In this document: in pieces, positions 1 to 8,032 of the stretch
Layout of the letters: each line of letters opens with the position of its first letter
How positions within the stretch are numbered: position 1 is the first letter of the stretch
Source of the DNA: Burkholderiales bacterium
GTDB taxonomy: Bacteria > Pseudomonadota > Gammaproteobacteria > Burkholderiales > Burkholderiaceae
Length of the DNA stretch: 20,665 nucleotides
Direction: 5' to 3'
Assembly (NCBI GenBank): GCA_947371645.1
Contig: CANBQJ010000045.1
Location: 1-20,665, forward strand
Notes under the pieces: generated by a model
Databases searched by the model: none
What the model saw: the letters and a program-made list of their open reading frames with translations, nothing else
What the model was told of the DNA's origin: nothing
Position numbers and translations under genes: made by a program

Positions 1-3000
1 TCGCCCACGGTGACGATGATGTCGTAGGTGCCATTGGGCAGGTCGACCTTGAAGGTGGCCGGGTTGGCCAGGACATCGTCGCCGGTCTGCGGCACCAGGA
101 CATCGCTGTTGGACAGCTGGTTGGTGACCACGCTGGTCGGCGTCCAGCCCCAGCCGCGTGTGGCGCTGTAGCTGGTGCTGGCCGACACCCCTGCGTAACC
201 AGGGGCCACCGCACCGTTGCCGAAGTCAAAGGCAAAGAACAGGTGATCGGATGTGGTGGGCGCGGGCGCGGTCACCACCTGGGCAGGCGTCACGCCGCCA
301 CCGGTCGCATCCAGCAATTCGCCGCTGCCCGTGTGGGCCGGCGCGGTGGCATTGGGATGGAAGACAAAGCTGGCGCCGGGCAGGGTGTAAGCGTCGGCCG
401 CCGCAGGCTGCACGGTGTAGCCCATGTCCTTGAGCGCCGCGATGCTCAGGGCGCTGATGGGGTAGGGGCCGTTGGCATCCAGCAGCGGCGTCATCAGCTC
501 GTTGCCGAAAATGGCTTCACGCCAATGGGTGGCGTTGGCGCCTGTGCGGTTGTCCAGGGGCACGGCCGCCAGCGCACCGCCTGTGAGGGCGGCGTAAGTG
601 GCTTCAGCGTTGCTGCCCGTGAAGCGCGGGTCGGCGGCGTTGCTGGTGTCGACCAGGCCCAGGCTGGCCCACAGGTCACCAAAGCCCATGGCATGCGCGA
701 TTTCGTGCATCAGCACCGCTTGCAACTGAGCAGGGCTGAGGCTGGCCAGGTCGGCCTGGTCCAGGGTGATTTCGGCCAACGAGGGCAGCTTGAGCGAGCC
801 GGTGCGCACGTCCAGCAACTGCGTGGAGGCCAGTCGGTTGCCCACGCCGTCGAGCGTGCCCACCTTGAGGTCGATGCGCAGGTCGTCGATCAGGCCATCT
901 ACCGTCCAGTCTGCAGGGATGTCGCCCACAACGATCTGCTCCCAACGCTGCACTGCGGCGTTGATGGCGGCCTGTTGCGCGGCGTTGAGGCCTGCGGTGG
1001 GCAGGCGCATGTCAATCTGGTAGCCCGGTGCTTCGGGCAGGCCCGTCACGGGGTTGCCAGGCGTGGTGGTCTGGCCGCCGCCAGTACCGGTACCCGTGCC
1101 AGTACCGGTGGCGCCCGTCCCGCCGGTGCCGCCCGTGCCACCGATGTCGATGATGATGATGGGCCCGGTGATGACCACGCTGCCACTGCCGCCACCAGGG
1201 CCACCGCCGCCGGGGCCACCAGGGCCGCCGGGTCCGCCCGCACCACCTGGGCCTTTGGGCGAGTCCTTGCGCCCGGTCGGTCCGGGGGGCGCCATGCCGT
1301 GCCAGCCTGGCGCGCGAACGCCGGAGTCTGGGTCGGACACCACGGTGAGCCCATCTGCCGAGACGGTGCCAGTGCCGTTGATCACCAGCATGCCGGTGGT
1401 GTGGTCAAAGCTCAGCAGGTTGAGTTTGGTGCCTGGTGCGGCGTTGAAGACGTTGGGGTAGGTGATCTGCACCGGCTCGGTGAAGGCCGTCACGCCGGGT
1501 GCCTGGATGGTGATGTCGAAGGTGTGCTCCAGCACCCCTGGTGGCAACATGTCCTTGACCAGTTCAGGCGGCACAGTGGCCACGCCAATCTTCACGTTGC
1601 TGAGCGCTTGCCCATCGCTGCCCACGGCGGTGCCGGGGTTGATGGTCAGGGTCAGCTGCCCACGTTGCTCATCGGTGAGCTGAGGCGCGGCAGCGGGGTC
1701 GGCGGCCGTGACCACGGTGGGCACGGTGGCGCTCACGTCCTGCATCACGCTGGTGGCGATGCGCGGCAGGTAGACCTCCACGCGGCCCACGTTGGCCAGG
1801 CGCTCTGCGGTCGTCCCCATGCTGTCCATCAGCGTGTTGGTGCGGCCGGCGGTGAGGCTGGCATCGATCACCATTTCGGGGAAGAAGACGCCGCTGGGCG
1901 CATTGGTTGCGGTGCGGCCATCGATGGCCACCTTGACGGTGCCGGCAGGCACGTCATCCAGCTCGAAGTTGCCCTTGGCATCGGTGTAGACGAACTTGTC
2001 TTCCTGACCCAGGATGTAGACCTTGGCATGCGCAATGGGCAGCAGGAAAACATCGTCCGGCGTGTGGATGACGCCATCAGGGCCACGACGGATGTCGTCG
2101 AAGGTCATCGGATCCAGGTCGGGGCCCGGGTCCACGATCTTGCCAATCAGCTTGGTGCCGGCCACCGACGCCGTGCTGACGGTGTTGAAGGTGGCCGTGA
2201 ACTCGCCACCGGCCTGGCCATCGGCATTGCCGTCCAGGAAGGCGCCATCGGCTGCGGCGCGGATCAGGCTGCCATCGGCGTGCACCGTGATCTGCGAGCC
2301 GCCCGGCATGGGGCTGGTGAAGAACAGCCATGCGAAGCTGCCATCGGCAGACGGCACGATGGTGGCGGCCAGCTTGCTGCCGTCAGGTGCCGTGGCGTAG
2401 AAGCTGTCGCTGGTCAGGGTGTTGGCGTTGACCGCACGGGAGAAGATCACCTGCGGACGCTGCGTGACGCCCACGTCCTGGCTGCCATCCACCGGCGTGA
2501 ACTTGGTGACGGTGAAGGGGGTCAGGTTGTCGACCTTGATGGCGCGGCTCAAGGTGCCGACATTGCCGGCCGCATCCCGCGCGGTCAGCTTGAGCGTGTG
2601 GCTGCCGACATCCAGCTGGCTGAAGTCCAGCGTGGTGTCGAAGGCGCCGGTGCTGGCATCGAAGCTGAGGCTGCGCACGGTGCCGTTGTCCAGCTGGTAG
2701 CTCAACAGGGTCAGGCCGCTGCCCGTGCCGGTGGCGGCACCTGTGAGGCGTGCGGTGGCGCTCAGGCTGGCGCCGTCGGCCAGGCTGGAGAGGTCAATGG
2801 TAGGGGCCTTGGTGTCCAGCACGAAGCCGCGTGCGAAGGCCGCGCTCACGTTGCCGGCCTGGTCACGCGCGACGATGCTCAGCGTGTGGCTGCCATCGGC
2901 GCTGCCGTCGGTGGCCAGGCTGGTGGTGAAGCTGAACTTGCCCAGCGCGTCCAGGCTGAGCGTTTGTGTCGCGCCGCTGTCGATCTGGATCGTGGCCGAG

Positions 3001-6000
3001 GCCACGCCCGAGAGGTTGTCCAGGATCTGGCCGGTGAGTGCCAGGTTGGTGAAGGTGGCCGCTGGCGTGCTGGCCAGCACCACGGTGGGGGCCTGCTTGT
3101 CTTCATTGAGCTTGAAGCGCTCCAGCACGGCCTGGGCGACCTCGCCACCGATCTGCTTGCCGGCCAGGTTGTCCAGGCTGGTGTGGATGCCGCCATAGAT
3201 GCGGCTCTCGCCGGCCTCATCGGCCGCCTGGCTGAAACTGGTGAAGCTGCGCGTCACCCCGGGCAGCGTGGCGCTGGTGGTGCTGAACGAGGTGTTGTCA
3301 CCGAAGGTGGCGGCCAGGATGCCTGAGGCCGCCGCGCTGAACGTCGAATGGCCGGAGACATAGGTGGGGTGCGGGGGCGTAAGCAGCAGCGGCGTCCAGC
3401 TGGCGTCCTGGTTGGTGGCCGCGTTGCCATCGAGGTTGGCGTTCTGGATGGCGGTGACGGGGCGCCACAGGTCGTAGGTGTACTTGGTGTCCCAGCAGGC
3501 GATGGCCGCATCGGCCAGGGCGACGTTGAGTTCGGCCATCAGGCGCGCGTTGGCGCTCAGGCTCTGGCCCTTGGCCTGAGCGACTTGAGATGCGATCGCC
3601 ACCCAATGTCCCGGAGGTGTGAAGCTGCCGCCGCCGTCGGCCCAGAACAAGGCTTGCTGCGTCTGGTCCGCGGTGCGGGTGGTGCTGTTGACGCTGCCCA
3701 CGCTTTGCACCTCATTGAGGGCCGCGGCGTAAGCGGCAGAGTCGAGCGCAGGTGGGGGCGGGGCGCGGAACTCGTCGCCGGAGGTCAGCGCAAACGGGGT
3801 CACCTGGCCCCAATGCGGGTCTTGGGCCACCAGGTACATGGGGCCGACCGGGCGCCATTCGCCCAGCGTGTCGCTGCCTGCATAGCTGGTGAAGTTCAGG
3901 TAACCGTCGTTGGCGCGGATGGTGATGATGGTCTTGGCGATGTCATCGCCCAAGGCGATGCCGGCGGTCTTGGCCGCGCCATCGGGGATGGCGTCCAGCG
4001 AAGCCTTCAAGGCAGCATCGAAGGTCGCGCGCTGCCCTGGATACAGGGTGTAGAGCACGCGGTAGGCCGCCTGGGCCACGGCCGCATCGGCCGACACGGC
4101 ACCCGTGACGCTGCGCTGGACCATGTAGGCCGGGCTGCCTTCGATGGCGGCCAGGCTGTCGTAGACCGCCAGGCTTTCGACGGCCAGCACGCGCGTGGCG
4201 ATCGGTGGGTCGGTCACGTCCAGCTGGATCGCCTTCAAGGTCAGCTGCGTCCAGGTCAGCACCGTGTCGGTCTGGGTCTGCGCCACCCGCGTGATGGTGC
4301 GTGTGATGGTCTGGGTGTTGCCCGCCACATCAGAGACGAGCAGGCTCAGGGCGTTGGCCCCCAAGGCCAGGCTCACGCTGGGCAGGGTGAAGCTGCCATT
4401 GGCGCCCACCAGCACCGTGGTGCCAGCCAGAGAGACGCTGCTGCCCGCTTCGGCCGTGCCACGCAGGGTGACCAGGGCTGCTGCCGCCTGGTCGTCCTGG
4501 CCATTGACGGCATCGGCCGTGGCCAGGCCAAAGCTGGCGCCCACGGGCGATACCGTGTCCAGCGTGAAATTCAAGGTGACCGAGGGCGAGCTCAGGCCCG
4601 CCGCGTCTTCCACACGCAGCAGCAGTGAGTGCGCACCCTGAGCCAAGGCGCCACCCGCCAGGGTGTTCAATTGCGCCTGGGTGATCTGGATGCTGCCGTC
4701 GGCGGACAAGGCCGCCGTCACATCCGTGAACACCGGCGTGCCCGTCGCGTCCAGTGAAGCCAGCACCTTCACCACTTTGACGTTGTCGCTGCTTTGCGCC
4801 AACACCGTCACGGTGCTGGTGATGCCGTCGGTGGACGACGCGCCGGTGTCCGTGGCCAGGTGAACATTGCTCAGTGTCGGGGCCTGGGTGTCGACCACGG
4901 GCTCTGGCAAGCGGGTCACCGCCAGGTTCGCCGTGGCGGTGTTGCCAGCACGGTCGGTCAAGGTGACGCCCAGCGTGTTGCTGCCGAGTTGAAGGGCCAC
5001 ATTGCTCAGGCTCACGCTGCCATCCGCGCCAGCCGTGAGGGACTGGCTGCCCAGTTCCACGATCACGTCCGCCTGGGTCTGGGCCACGATGCTCACGGTG
5101 CCCAGGGTGGTTTGGGCGTCACCTGCCACGCCGGTGTCAAAGGCCGGGTCCAGGCTCAAGGTGGCCGAGGGCGGGGTGCGCTTCAGTGTGAAGCTCACCA
5201 GCGCGGTGCCGGACACATTGCCTGCCGCATCATGCCCGCGCACGGCCACGACGTGATCGCCATCGGCCAGGCTGCTGCCTTGCAGCGCGGCCAGGGCGTC
5301 GCCACTCAGCAGCCAGCTGCCATCACCTTGCAGCAAGGGCGTGATGGCCTGGAAGCTGCCGCCGTCCACACGTGCCTCCAGGCTCACGGCGCCCGAAGCG
5401 TCGCTGGCCTGGATGCGGATGTCGGCCTTGTTGGTCAGGCCATCGCTGCCGGAGGCACCCGTGTCCTGGCTCAACGCCGCACCGATGACCGGTGCCACGG
5501 CGTCAGGCAGCGTGGTCGACAGCAATGCGGGCAATGCGGCCGGTGCCAGCGAGACGCCACCCACGCGCACCGATGCCGGGAAGGCCGGTGCCACGATGCG
5601 GCTGTTGGTGGTGAGGCCGCCGATCACCAGCTCCTGCACGGTCTGTGTGTTGCTGCCGCGTTGCGTGTCATTGCCATCACCGTAGATGCCATTGACGGGG
5701 TCGATGCCCACCTGGATCACGCTGTTGATCAGGTCGCCGCCGATGCGCAGCCGCGCCAGCGTGCCGGCCTTGAAGGTGTCGGCATTGGCGCCGGTGCCGC
5801 CCAGCTGGGCATCGTCACCGAGGTCGGTGCCAACCAGCAGTTGCAAGGCTGTGGCCGAGCCGCCCACTTGCACGGTCTGCATGGCCGCAGCAGAGATCTG
5901 GCCGCTCAGGTCAAGGCGGCTGCTCAGTTGCGTGACGGCGCCTGCGAAGTTGGCGTGCCATGCGGCGGTGCTGCCGCCCAGACCGATCGACTTGCTGCGG

Positions 6001-6887
6001 CCATGCACGGCCCACACGCCACCCGTCACGTTGCCGCCGATGGTGACGGTGTTCAGGGCGTAGTCGCTTGCGCCTTGCCCGCTCACGAACAGGTCTGAAG
6101 CAAAATCCTGCAGGTTATTGAGGGTCTTGACCAGGGCCACGTCCACGCGGCTGCTGCTGCCCGTCCAGGAAATGGTGTCGATGCTGACCTTGGCAGAGCG
6201 CGCCTGCAGCGAGGTGTCCACAAGGACATCGGCCTTGAAGTCCAGCGTGCCGGCACCGCTGACCACGATGTGGCTGCCCTGGACCGAACCCAGCGTGAGG
6301 CTGCCCAAGCTGCCAGAGAACGTGGCATCGCCATTCAGGTCGGCCTGGCCCAGGTTCAGGGCGCCCAGGTTGCCGTTGACCTCGATGTGACCCAAGGTGA
6401 TGTGGGTCAGGCTGCCCATGTCCAGGCTGACTTGCGTCAATGCCGTGGTGTTGTCCAGCTTCAAGCTGTAGACGCCGTTGACTTCTTGCAGCGACCCGGT
6501 GCCGGGCCCGCTGAGGTTCAGGCCGACTGCGGGCGTGGCGGCCAGCGCAGCCGCCGTGTAGACCGGGGTGTCGATGTTGCGCTGTATCACCGTCTGCACA
6601 ACGGGCTGCACCGCGCCGACCGCGCCAACAGCCACTTGTGCATCGGCAGACAGCAGCAAGCGGGGCTCCAGGGTTTCAAAGCCGCGGAAGCCTTCAGGGG
6701 CAGGGCGACTGGCTGCGGCATGCCGCCGTTCGCGCCACTGCCGCAGGGCCTGCAAGCGCGCTTGCCACCAGGACCACCACCGATGGGCCGCGCGCGCCAC
6801 CAGGGCTAGCAACAGCTGACTGGGGCGGGCCTGGCCATGCGCGCGACGCGATGCCTGGCGAGGTTGGTGGTGCGAAGGGCGACCCAT
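1..6887 (-). CDS. Giant LEPR-XLL surface/secreted protein with haloperoxidase-type and metalloprotease domains (3' end off window)
   Basis: The reverse strand is open from an ATG at 6887-6885 to the left edge, giving about 2295 residues without a stop; the C-terminus is not visible. A GGGAG six bases upstream of the ATG supports this start. Order seen: basic, Trp/Arg-rich N-terminus; LEPR-XLL motif FETLEPRLLLSADA (residues 70-83); a repetitive beta-rich region to about 440; Ig-like 'DAAGN' repeats to about 870; a vanadium-haloperoxidase/PAP2-type domain (about 875-1255); two more Ig-like repeats; a Big_5-like domain (about 1464-1575); a carboxypeptidase-regulatory-like segment (about 1620-1665); a Gly/Pro/Thr-rich linker (about 1875-1940); a leishmanolysin-like protease domain (about 1955-2160); and the start of a further 'FAFDFG...GYAGV' beta domain. 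LEPR-XLL proteins are known as very large exported bacterial proteins. Export by the divergent HlyD/TolC pair is inferred. The natural substrates of both enzyme domains are unknown. Confidence 0.9.
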   Translation of the reverse strand, partial: MGRPSHHQPRQASRRAHGQARPSQLLLALVARAAHRWWSWWQARLQALRQWRERRHAAASRPAPEGFRGFETLEPRLLLSADAQVAVGAVGAVQPVVQTVIQRNIDTPVYTAAALAATPAVGLNLSGPGTGSLQEVNGVYSLKLDNTTALTQVSLDMGSLTHITLGHIEVNGNLGALNLGQADLNGDATFSGSLGSLTLGSVQGSHIVVSGAGTLDFKADVLVDTSLQARSAKVSIDTISWTGSSSRVDVALVKTLNNLQDFASDLFVSGQGASDYALNTVTIGGNVTGGVWAVHGRSKSIGLGGSTAAWHANFAGAVTQLSSRLDLSGQISAAAMQTVQVGGSATALQLLVGTDLGDDAQLGGTGANADTFKAGTLARLRIGGDLINSVIQVGIDPVNGIYGDGNDTQRGSNTQTVQELVIGGLTTNSRIVAPAFPASVRVGGVSLAPAALPALLSTTLPDAVAPVIGAALSQDTGASGSDGLTNKADIRIQASDASGAVSLEARVDGGSFQAITPLLQGDGSWLLSGDALAALQGSSLADGDHVVAVRGHDAAGNVSGTALVSFTLKRTPPSATLSLDPAFDTGVAGDAQTTLGTVSIVAQTQADVIVELGSQSLTAGADGSVSLSNVALQLGSNTLGVTLTDRAGNTATANLAVTRLPEPVVDTQAPTLSNVHLATDTGASSTDGITSTVTVLAQSSDNVKVVKVLASLDATGTPVFTDVTAALSADGSIQITQAQLNTLAGGALAQGAHSLLLRVEDAAGLSSPSVTLNFTLDTVSPVGASFGLATADAVNGQDDQAAAALVTLRGTAEAGSSVSLAGTTVLVGANGSFTLPSVSLALGANALSLLVSDVAGNTQTITRTITRVAQTQTDTVLTWTQLTLKAIQLDVTDPPIATRVLAVESLAVYDSLAAIEGSPAYMVQRSVTGAVSADAAVAQAAYRVLYTLYPGQRATFDAALKASLDAIPDGAAKTAGIALGDDIAKTIITIRANDGYLNFTSYAGSDTLGEWRPVGPMYLVAQDPHWGQVTPFALTSGDEFRAPPPPALDSAAYAAALNEVQSVGSVNSTTRTADQTQQALFWADGGGSFTPPGHWVAIASQVAQAKGQSLSANARLMAELNVALADAAIACWDTKYTYDLWRPVTAIQNANLDGNAATNQDASWTPLLLTPPHPTYVSGHSTFSAAASGILAATFGDNTSFSTTSATLPGVTRSFTSFSQAADEAGESRIYGGIHTSLDNLAGKQIGGEVAQAVLERFKLNEDKQAPTVVLASTPAATFTNLALTGQILDNLSGVASATIQIDSGATQTLSLDALGKFSFTTSLATDGSADGSHTLSIVARDQAGNVSAAFARGFVLDTKAPTIDLSSLADGASLSATARLTGAATGTGSGLTLLSYQLDNGTVRSLSFDASTGAFDTTLDFSQLDVGSHTLKLTARDAAGNVGTLSRAIKVDNLTPFTVTKFTPVDGSQDVGVTQRPQVIFSRAVNANTLTSDSFYATAPDGSKLAATIVPSADGSFAWLFFTSPMPGGSQITVHADGSLIRAAADGAFLDGNADGQAGGEFTATFNTVSTASVAGTKLIGKIVDPGPDLDPMTFDDIRRGPDGVIHTPDDVFLLPIAHAKVYILGQEDKFVYTDAKGNFELDDVPAGTVKVAIDGRTATNAPSGVFFPEMVIDASLTAGRTNTLMDSMGTTAERLANVGRVEVYLPRIATSVMQDVSATVPTVVTAADPAAAPQLTDEQRGQLTLTINPGTAVGSDGQALSNVKIGVATVPPELVKDMLPPGVLEHTFDITIQAPGVTAFTEPVQITYPNVFNAAPGTKLNLLSFDHTTGMLVINGTGTVSADGLTVVSDPDSGVRAPGWHGMAPPGPTGRKDSPKGPGGAGGPGGPGGPGGGGPGGGSGSVVITGPIIIIDIGGTGGTGGTGATGTGTGTGTGGGQTTTPGNPVTGLPEAPGYQIDMRLPTAGLNAAQQAAINAAVQRWEQIVVGDIPADWTVDGLIDDLRIDLKVGTLDGVGNRLASTQLLDVRTGSLKLPSLAEITLDQADLASLSPAQLQAVLMHEIAHAMGFGDLWASLGLVDTSNAADPRFTGSNAEATYAALTGGALAAVPLDNRTGANATHWREAIFGNELMTPLLDANGPYPISALSIAALKDMGYTVQPAAADAYTLPGASFVFHPNATAPAHTGSGELLDATGGGVTPAQVVTAPAPTTSDHLFFAFDFGNGAVAPGYAGVSASTSYSATRGWGWTPTSVVTNQLSNSDVLVPQTGDDVLANPATFKVDLPNGTYDIIVTVG
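516..710 (-). other. Zinc-binding core of a leishmanolysin-like (metzincin) protease domain
   Basis: Residues 2061-2070 of the giant protein read HEIAHAMGFG, giving two zinc-ligand His and the catalytic Glu (H2061, E2062, H2065). A third His follows 56 residues later in THWREAIFGNELM (H2121), with M2132 as a likely Met-turn. The long gap between HExxHxxG and the third His is the M8/leishmanolysin pattern rather than the compact HExxHxxGxxH of other metzincins. The preceding stretch (ALNAAQQ...RWEQIVVGDIP) matches the usual N-terminal lead-in of bacterial leishmanolysin-like domains. All ligands are present, so an active extracellular peptidase is likely. Confidence 0.8.
1070..1260 (-). repeat. 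Low-complexity Gly-Pro / Gly-Thr linker coding region
   Basis: The minus-strand reading encodes a collagen-like run (GPGGAGGPGGPGGPGGGG), then an Ile-rich strand, then a run of GGTGGTGGTGATGTGTG type, before the metalloprotease domain. It looks like a flexible spacer separating the Ig/regulatory-like domains from the protease. The DNA is correspondingly repetitive (ccaccaggg / gtaccggt units). Confidence 0.8.
3201..3485 (-). other. Vanadate/phosphate-binding core of the haloperoxidase-PAP2 domain
   Basis: Within the giant protein the three-part PAP2/vanadium-haloperoxidase signature KX6RP...PSGH...SRX5H is present: K1135 and R1142-P1143 (in DTKYTYDLWRPVTAIQ), S1178-G1179-H1180 (in HPTYVSGHSTFS), and S1228-R1229 followed five residues later by H1235 (in SRIYGGIHT). 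Spacings are 33 residues from RP to the SGH block and 47 from it to SR, inside the ranges known for the family. The usual Pro of PSGH is Val. In characterised haloperoxidases these residues bind vanadate and the final His coordinates it. Whether this copy uses vanadate with halide or acts as an acid phosphatase cannot be told from sequence. Confidence 0.85.
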
Positions 6888-7154
6888 GCTTGACTCCCGG
6901 GAAAGCGGCCATCTCAGGCCCGACTCGCCAAAGGCGGCAGGCACAGGATCGGCTTGTGATGTGGACGCAAATGCCCCCAGGGCTGAGGGCATGCGCTTTA
7001 CATTGCAGTCTGGGCGAAGGGTCTGGCAATGGCAACAGCCAGCATTACCTTGGGCACCCTTCGTATTAGGGGGGCAGAAGGGGCAATGTTGATCCGATTG
7101 GATCGGCGTCAAGCTGGCTGATGTACAAGGGCAAGTTGGGAGACATACCGCATC
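6888..7154. promoter_or_regulatory. Divergent control region between the giant gene and the adaptor/tolC genes
   Basis: These 267 bases separate two divergent transcription units and must hold at least one promoter in each direction. No convincing -35/-10 pair was found. Two overlapping inverted repeats stand out at 7091-7106: GATCC-gatt-GGATC and CCGAT-tgg-ATCGG, placed 49-64 bases before the adaptor start. They could be an operator. This is a suggestion from symmetry only. Confidence 0.35.
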
Positions 7155-8000
7155 ATGAGTTGGGTCAAGTTCTGCAGCGCGATGGGCGTGGCCGCCTGGT
7201 GTGCTGCCTTGCCGGTTGGGGCGTGGTCGGCCGAGCTGCCGGCAGGCACGGCGTCGGTGCCAGGTGTGGGGTGCACCATGCTGGCTTACCGCAGCATCGA
7301 GATCCGCAGCCCGGTTGCCGGCCTGCTGGAATCCGTGACGGTGGGGCGCGGGCAGGCGGTGAAGCAAGGGGCGGTCGTGGCCACGCTGGAGGCCTCTGTA
7401 GAGCGCTCCGCATTGCAGATGGCGCAACAGAAGGCCGCCATGGTGGGCCCGACGGAGTCCGGTCAGGCGCGTGTGGAATTGTTGAGCCGCAAGTACGAGC
7501 GACGCAAGGAACTGGCAGCCGACAGGGCCTTGTCCTTGCAGGACCGGGATGACGCCGACCTCGAGCGCCGGCTGGCGCAGGCCGAATTGAAGCAGGCGCA
7601 AGAGAACCATGAGCTGGCCAAGCGTGAGCTGCAGCAGGCCCAGGATCAACTCAACCGCCGTGTCATCCGCAGCCCGATCAATGCCCTGGTGGTGGACCAA
7701 TATGTGCAGCCAGGCGAGCTGGTGGACCCGACGGACGCCAGGCGCCCCATCCTGAAGCTGGTCCAGTTCGACCCCTTGCGCGTCGAGCTCATGGCGCCGG
7801 TATCGCAGTTTGGCAAGATCAAAGTGGGCGATCTGGTGACCGTCCTGCCTGAATCGCCCATTGGCGGGCGCATCCAGGCACGCGTGAAGCTGGTGGACCG
7901 CATGCTGGACCCGTCCAGCGGCATGTTCGGCGTGCGCCTTGAAGTGCCCAACCCGCGCTTGACCATTCCCCCAGGGGTATCGTGCAAGGTGCAGTGGTGA
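7155..8000 (+). CDS. Periplasmic adaptor protein, HlyD/MFP family
   Basis: This 281-residue protein is of the membrane-fusion/adaptor class that links an inner-membrane transporter to a TolC-type outer-membrane channel. Residues 1-26 look like a cleavable signal peptide (cut after AWSA), so the protein is probably free in the periplasm and not anchored. A lipoyl half-motif (about 49-80, IRSPVAGLLESVTVGRGQAV) is followed by a Gln/Glu/Ala-rich coiled-coil hairpin (about 82-168), the second lipoyl half (IRSPINALVVDQYVQPGELV) and a beta-barrel region to the end. It is shorter than typical T1SS HlyD (about 390-480 residues) and resembles RND/MacA-like adaptors lacking the membrane-proximal domain. 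The tolC-like gene starts 32 bases downstream, so the two are probably one operon. No ABC or RND pump lies beside them. The divergent giant gene is the likely cargo (inference). Confidence 0.88.
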   Translation: MSWVKFCSAMGVAAWCAALPVGAWSAELPAGTASVPGVGCTMLAYRSIEIRSPVAGLLESVTVGRGQAVKQGAVVATLEASVERSALQMAQQKAAMVGPTESGQARVELLSRKYERRKELAADRALSLQDRDDADLERRLAQAELKQAQENHELAKRELQQAQDQLNRRVIRSPINALVVDQYVQPGELVDPTDARRPILKLVQFDPLRVELMAPVSQFGKIKVGDLVTVLPESPIGGRIQARVKLVDRMLDPSSGMFGVRLEVPNPRLTIPPGVSCKVQW

Positions 8001-8032
8001 GGCGGCGAGTGAGGTGCCATGTGGAGCGGCTG

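Noticed and set aside
1081..1150. Repeated gtaccggt-like units as a possible tandem-repeat regulatory element
   Set aside because: They are explained by codons for the Gly-Thr linker of the giant protein.
243..6098. Very long plus-strand open frames (1027, 426 and 434 codons) opposite the giant gene
   Set aside because: They are antisense shadows in high-GC DNA: Gly/Ala/His/Arg-rich, no domain pattern, while the minus strand reads as continuous recognisable domains.
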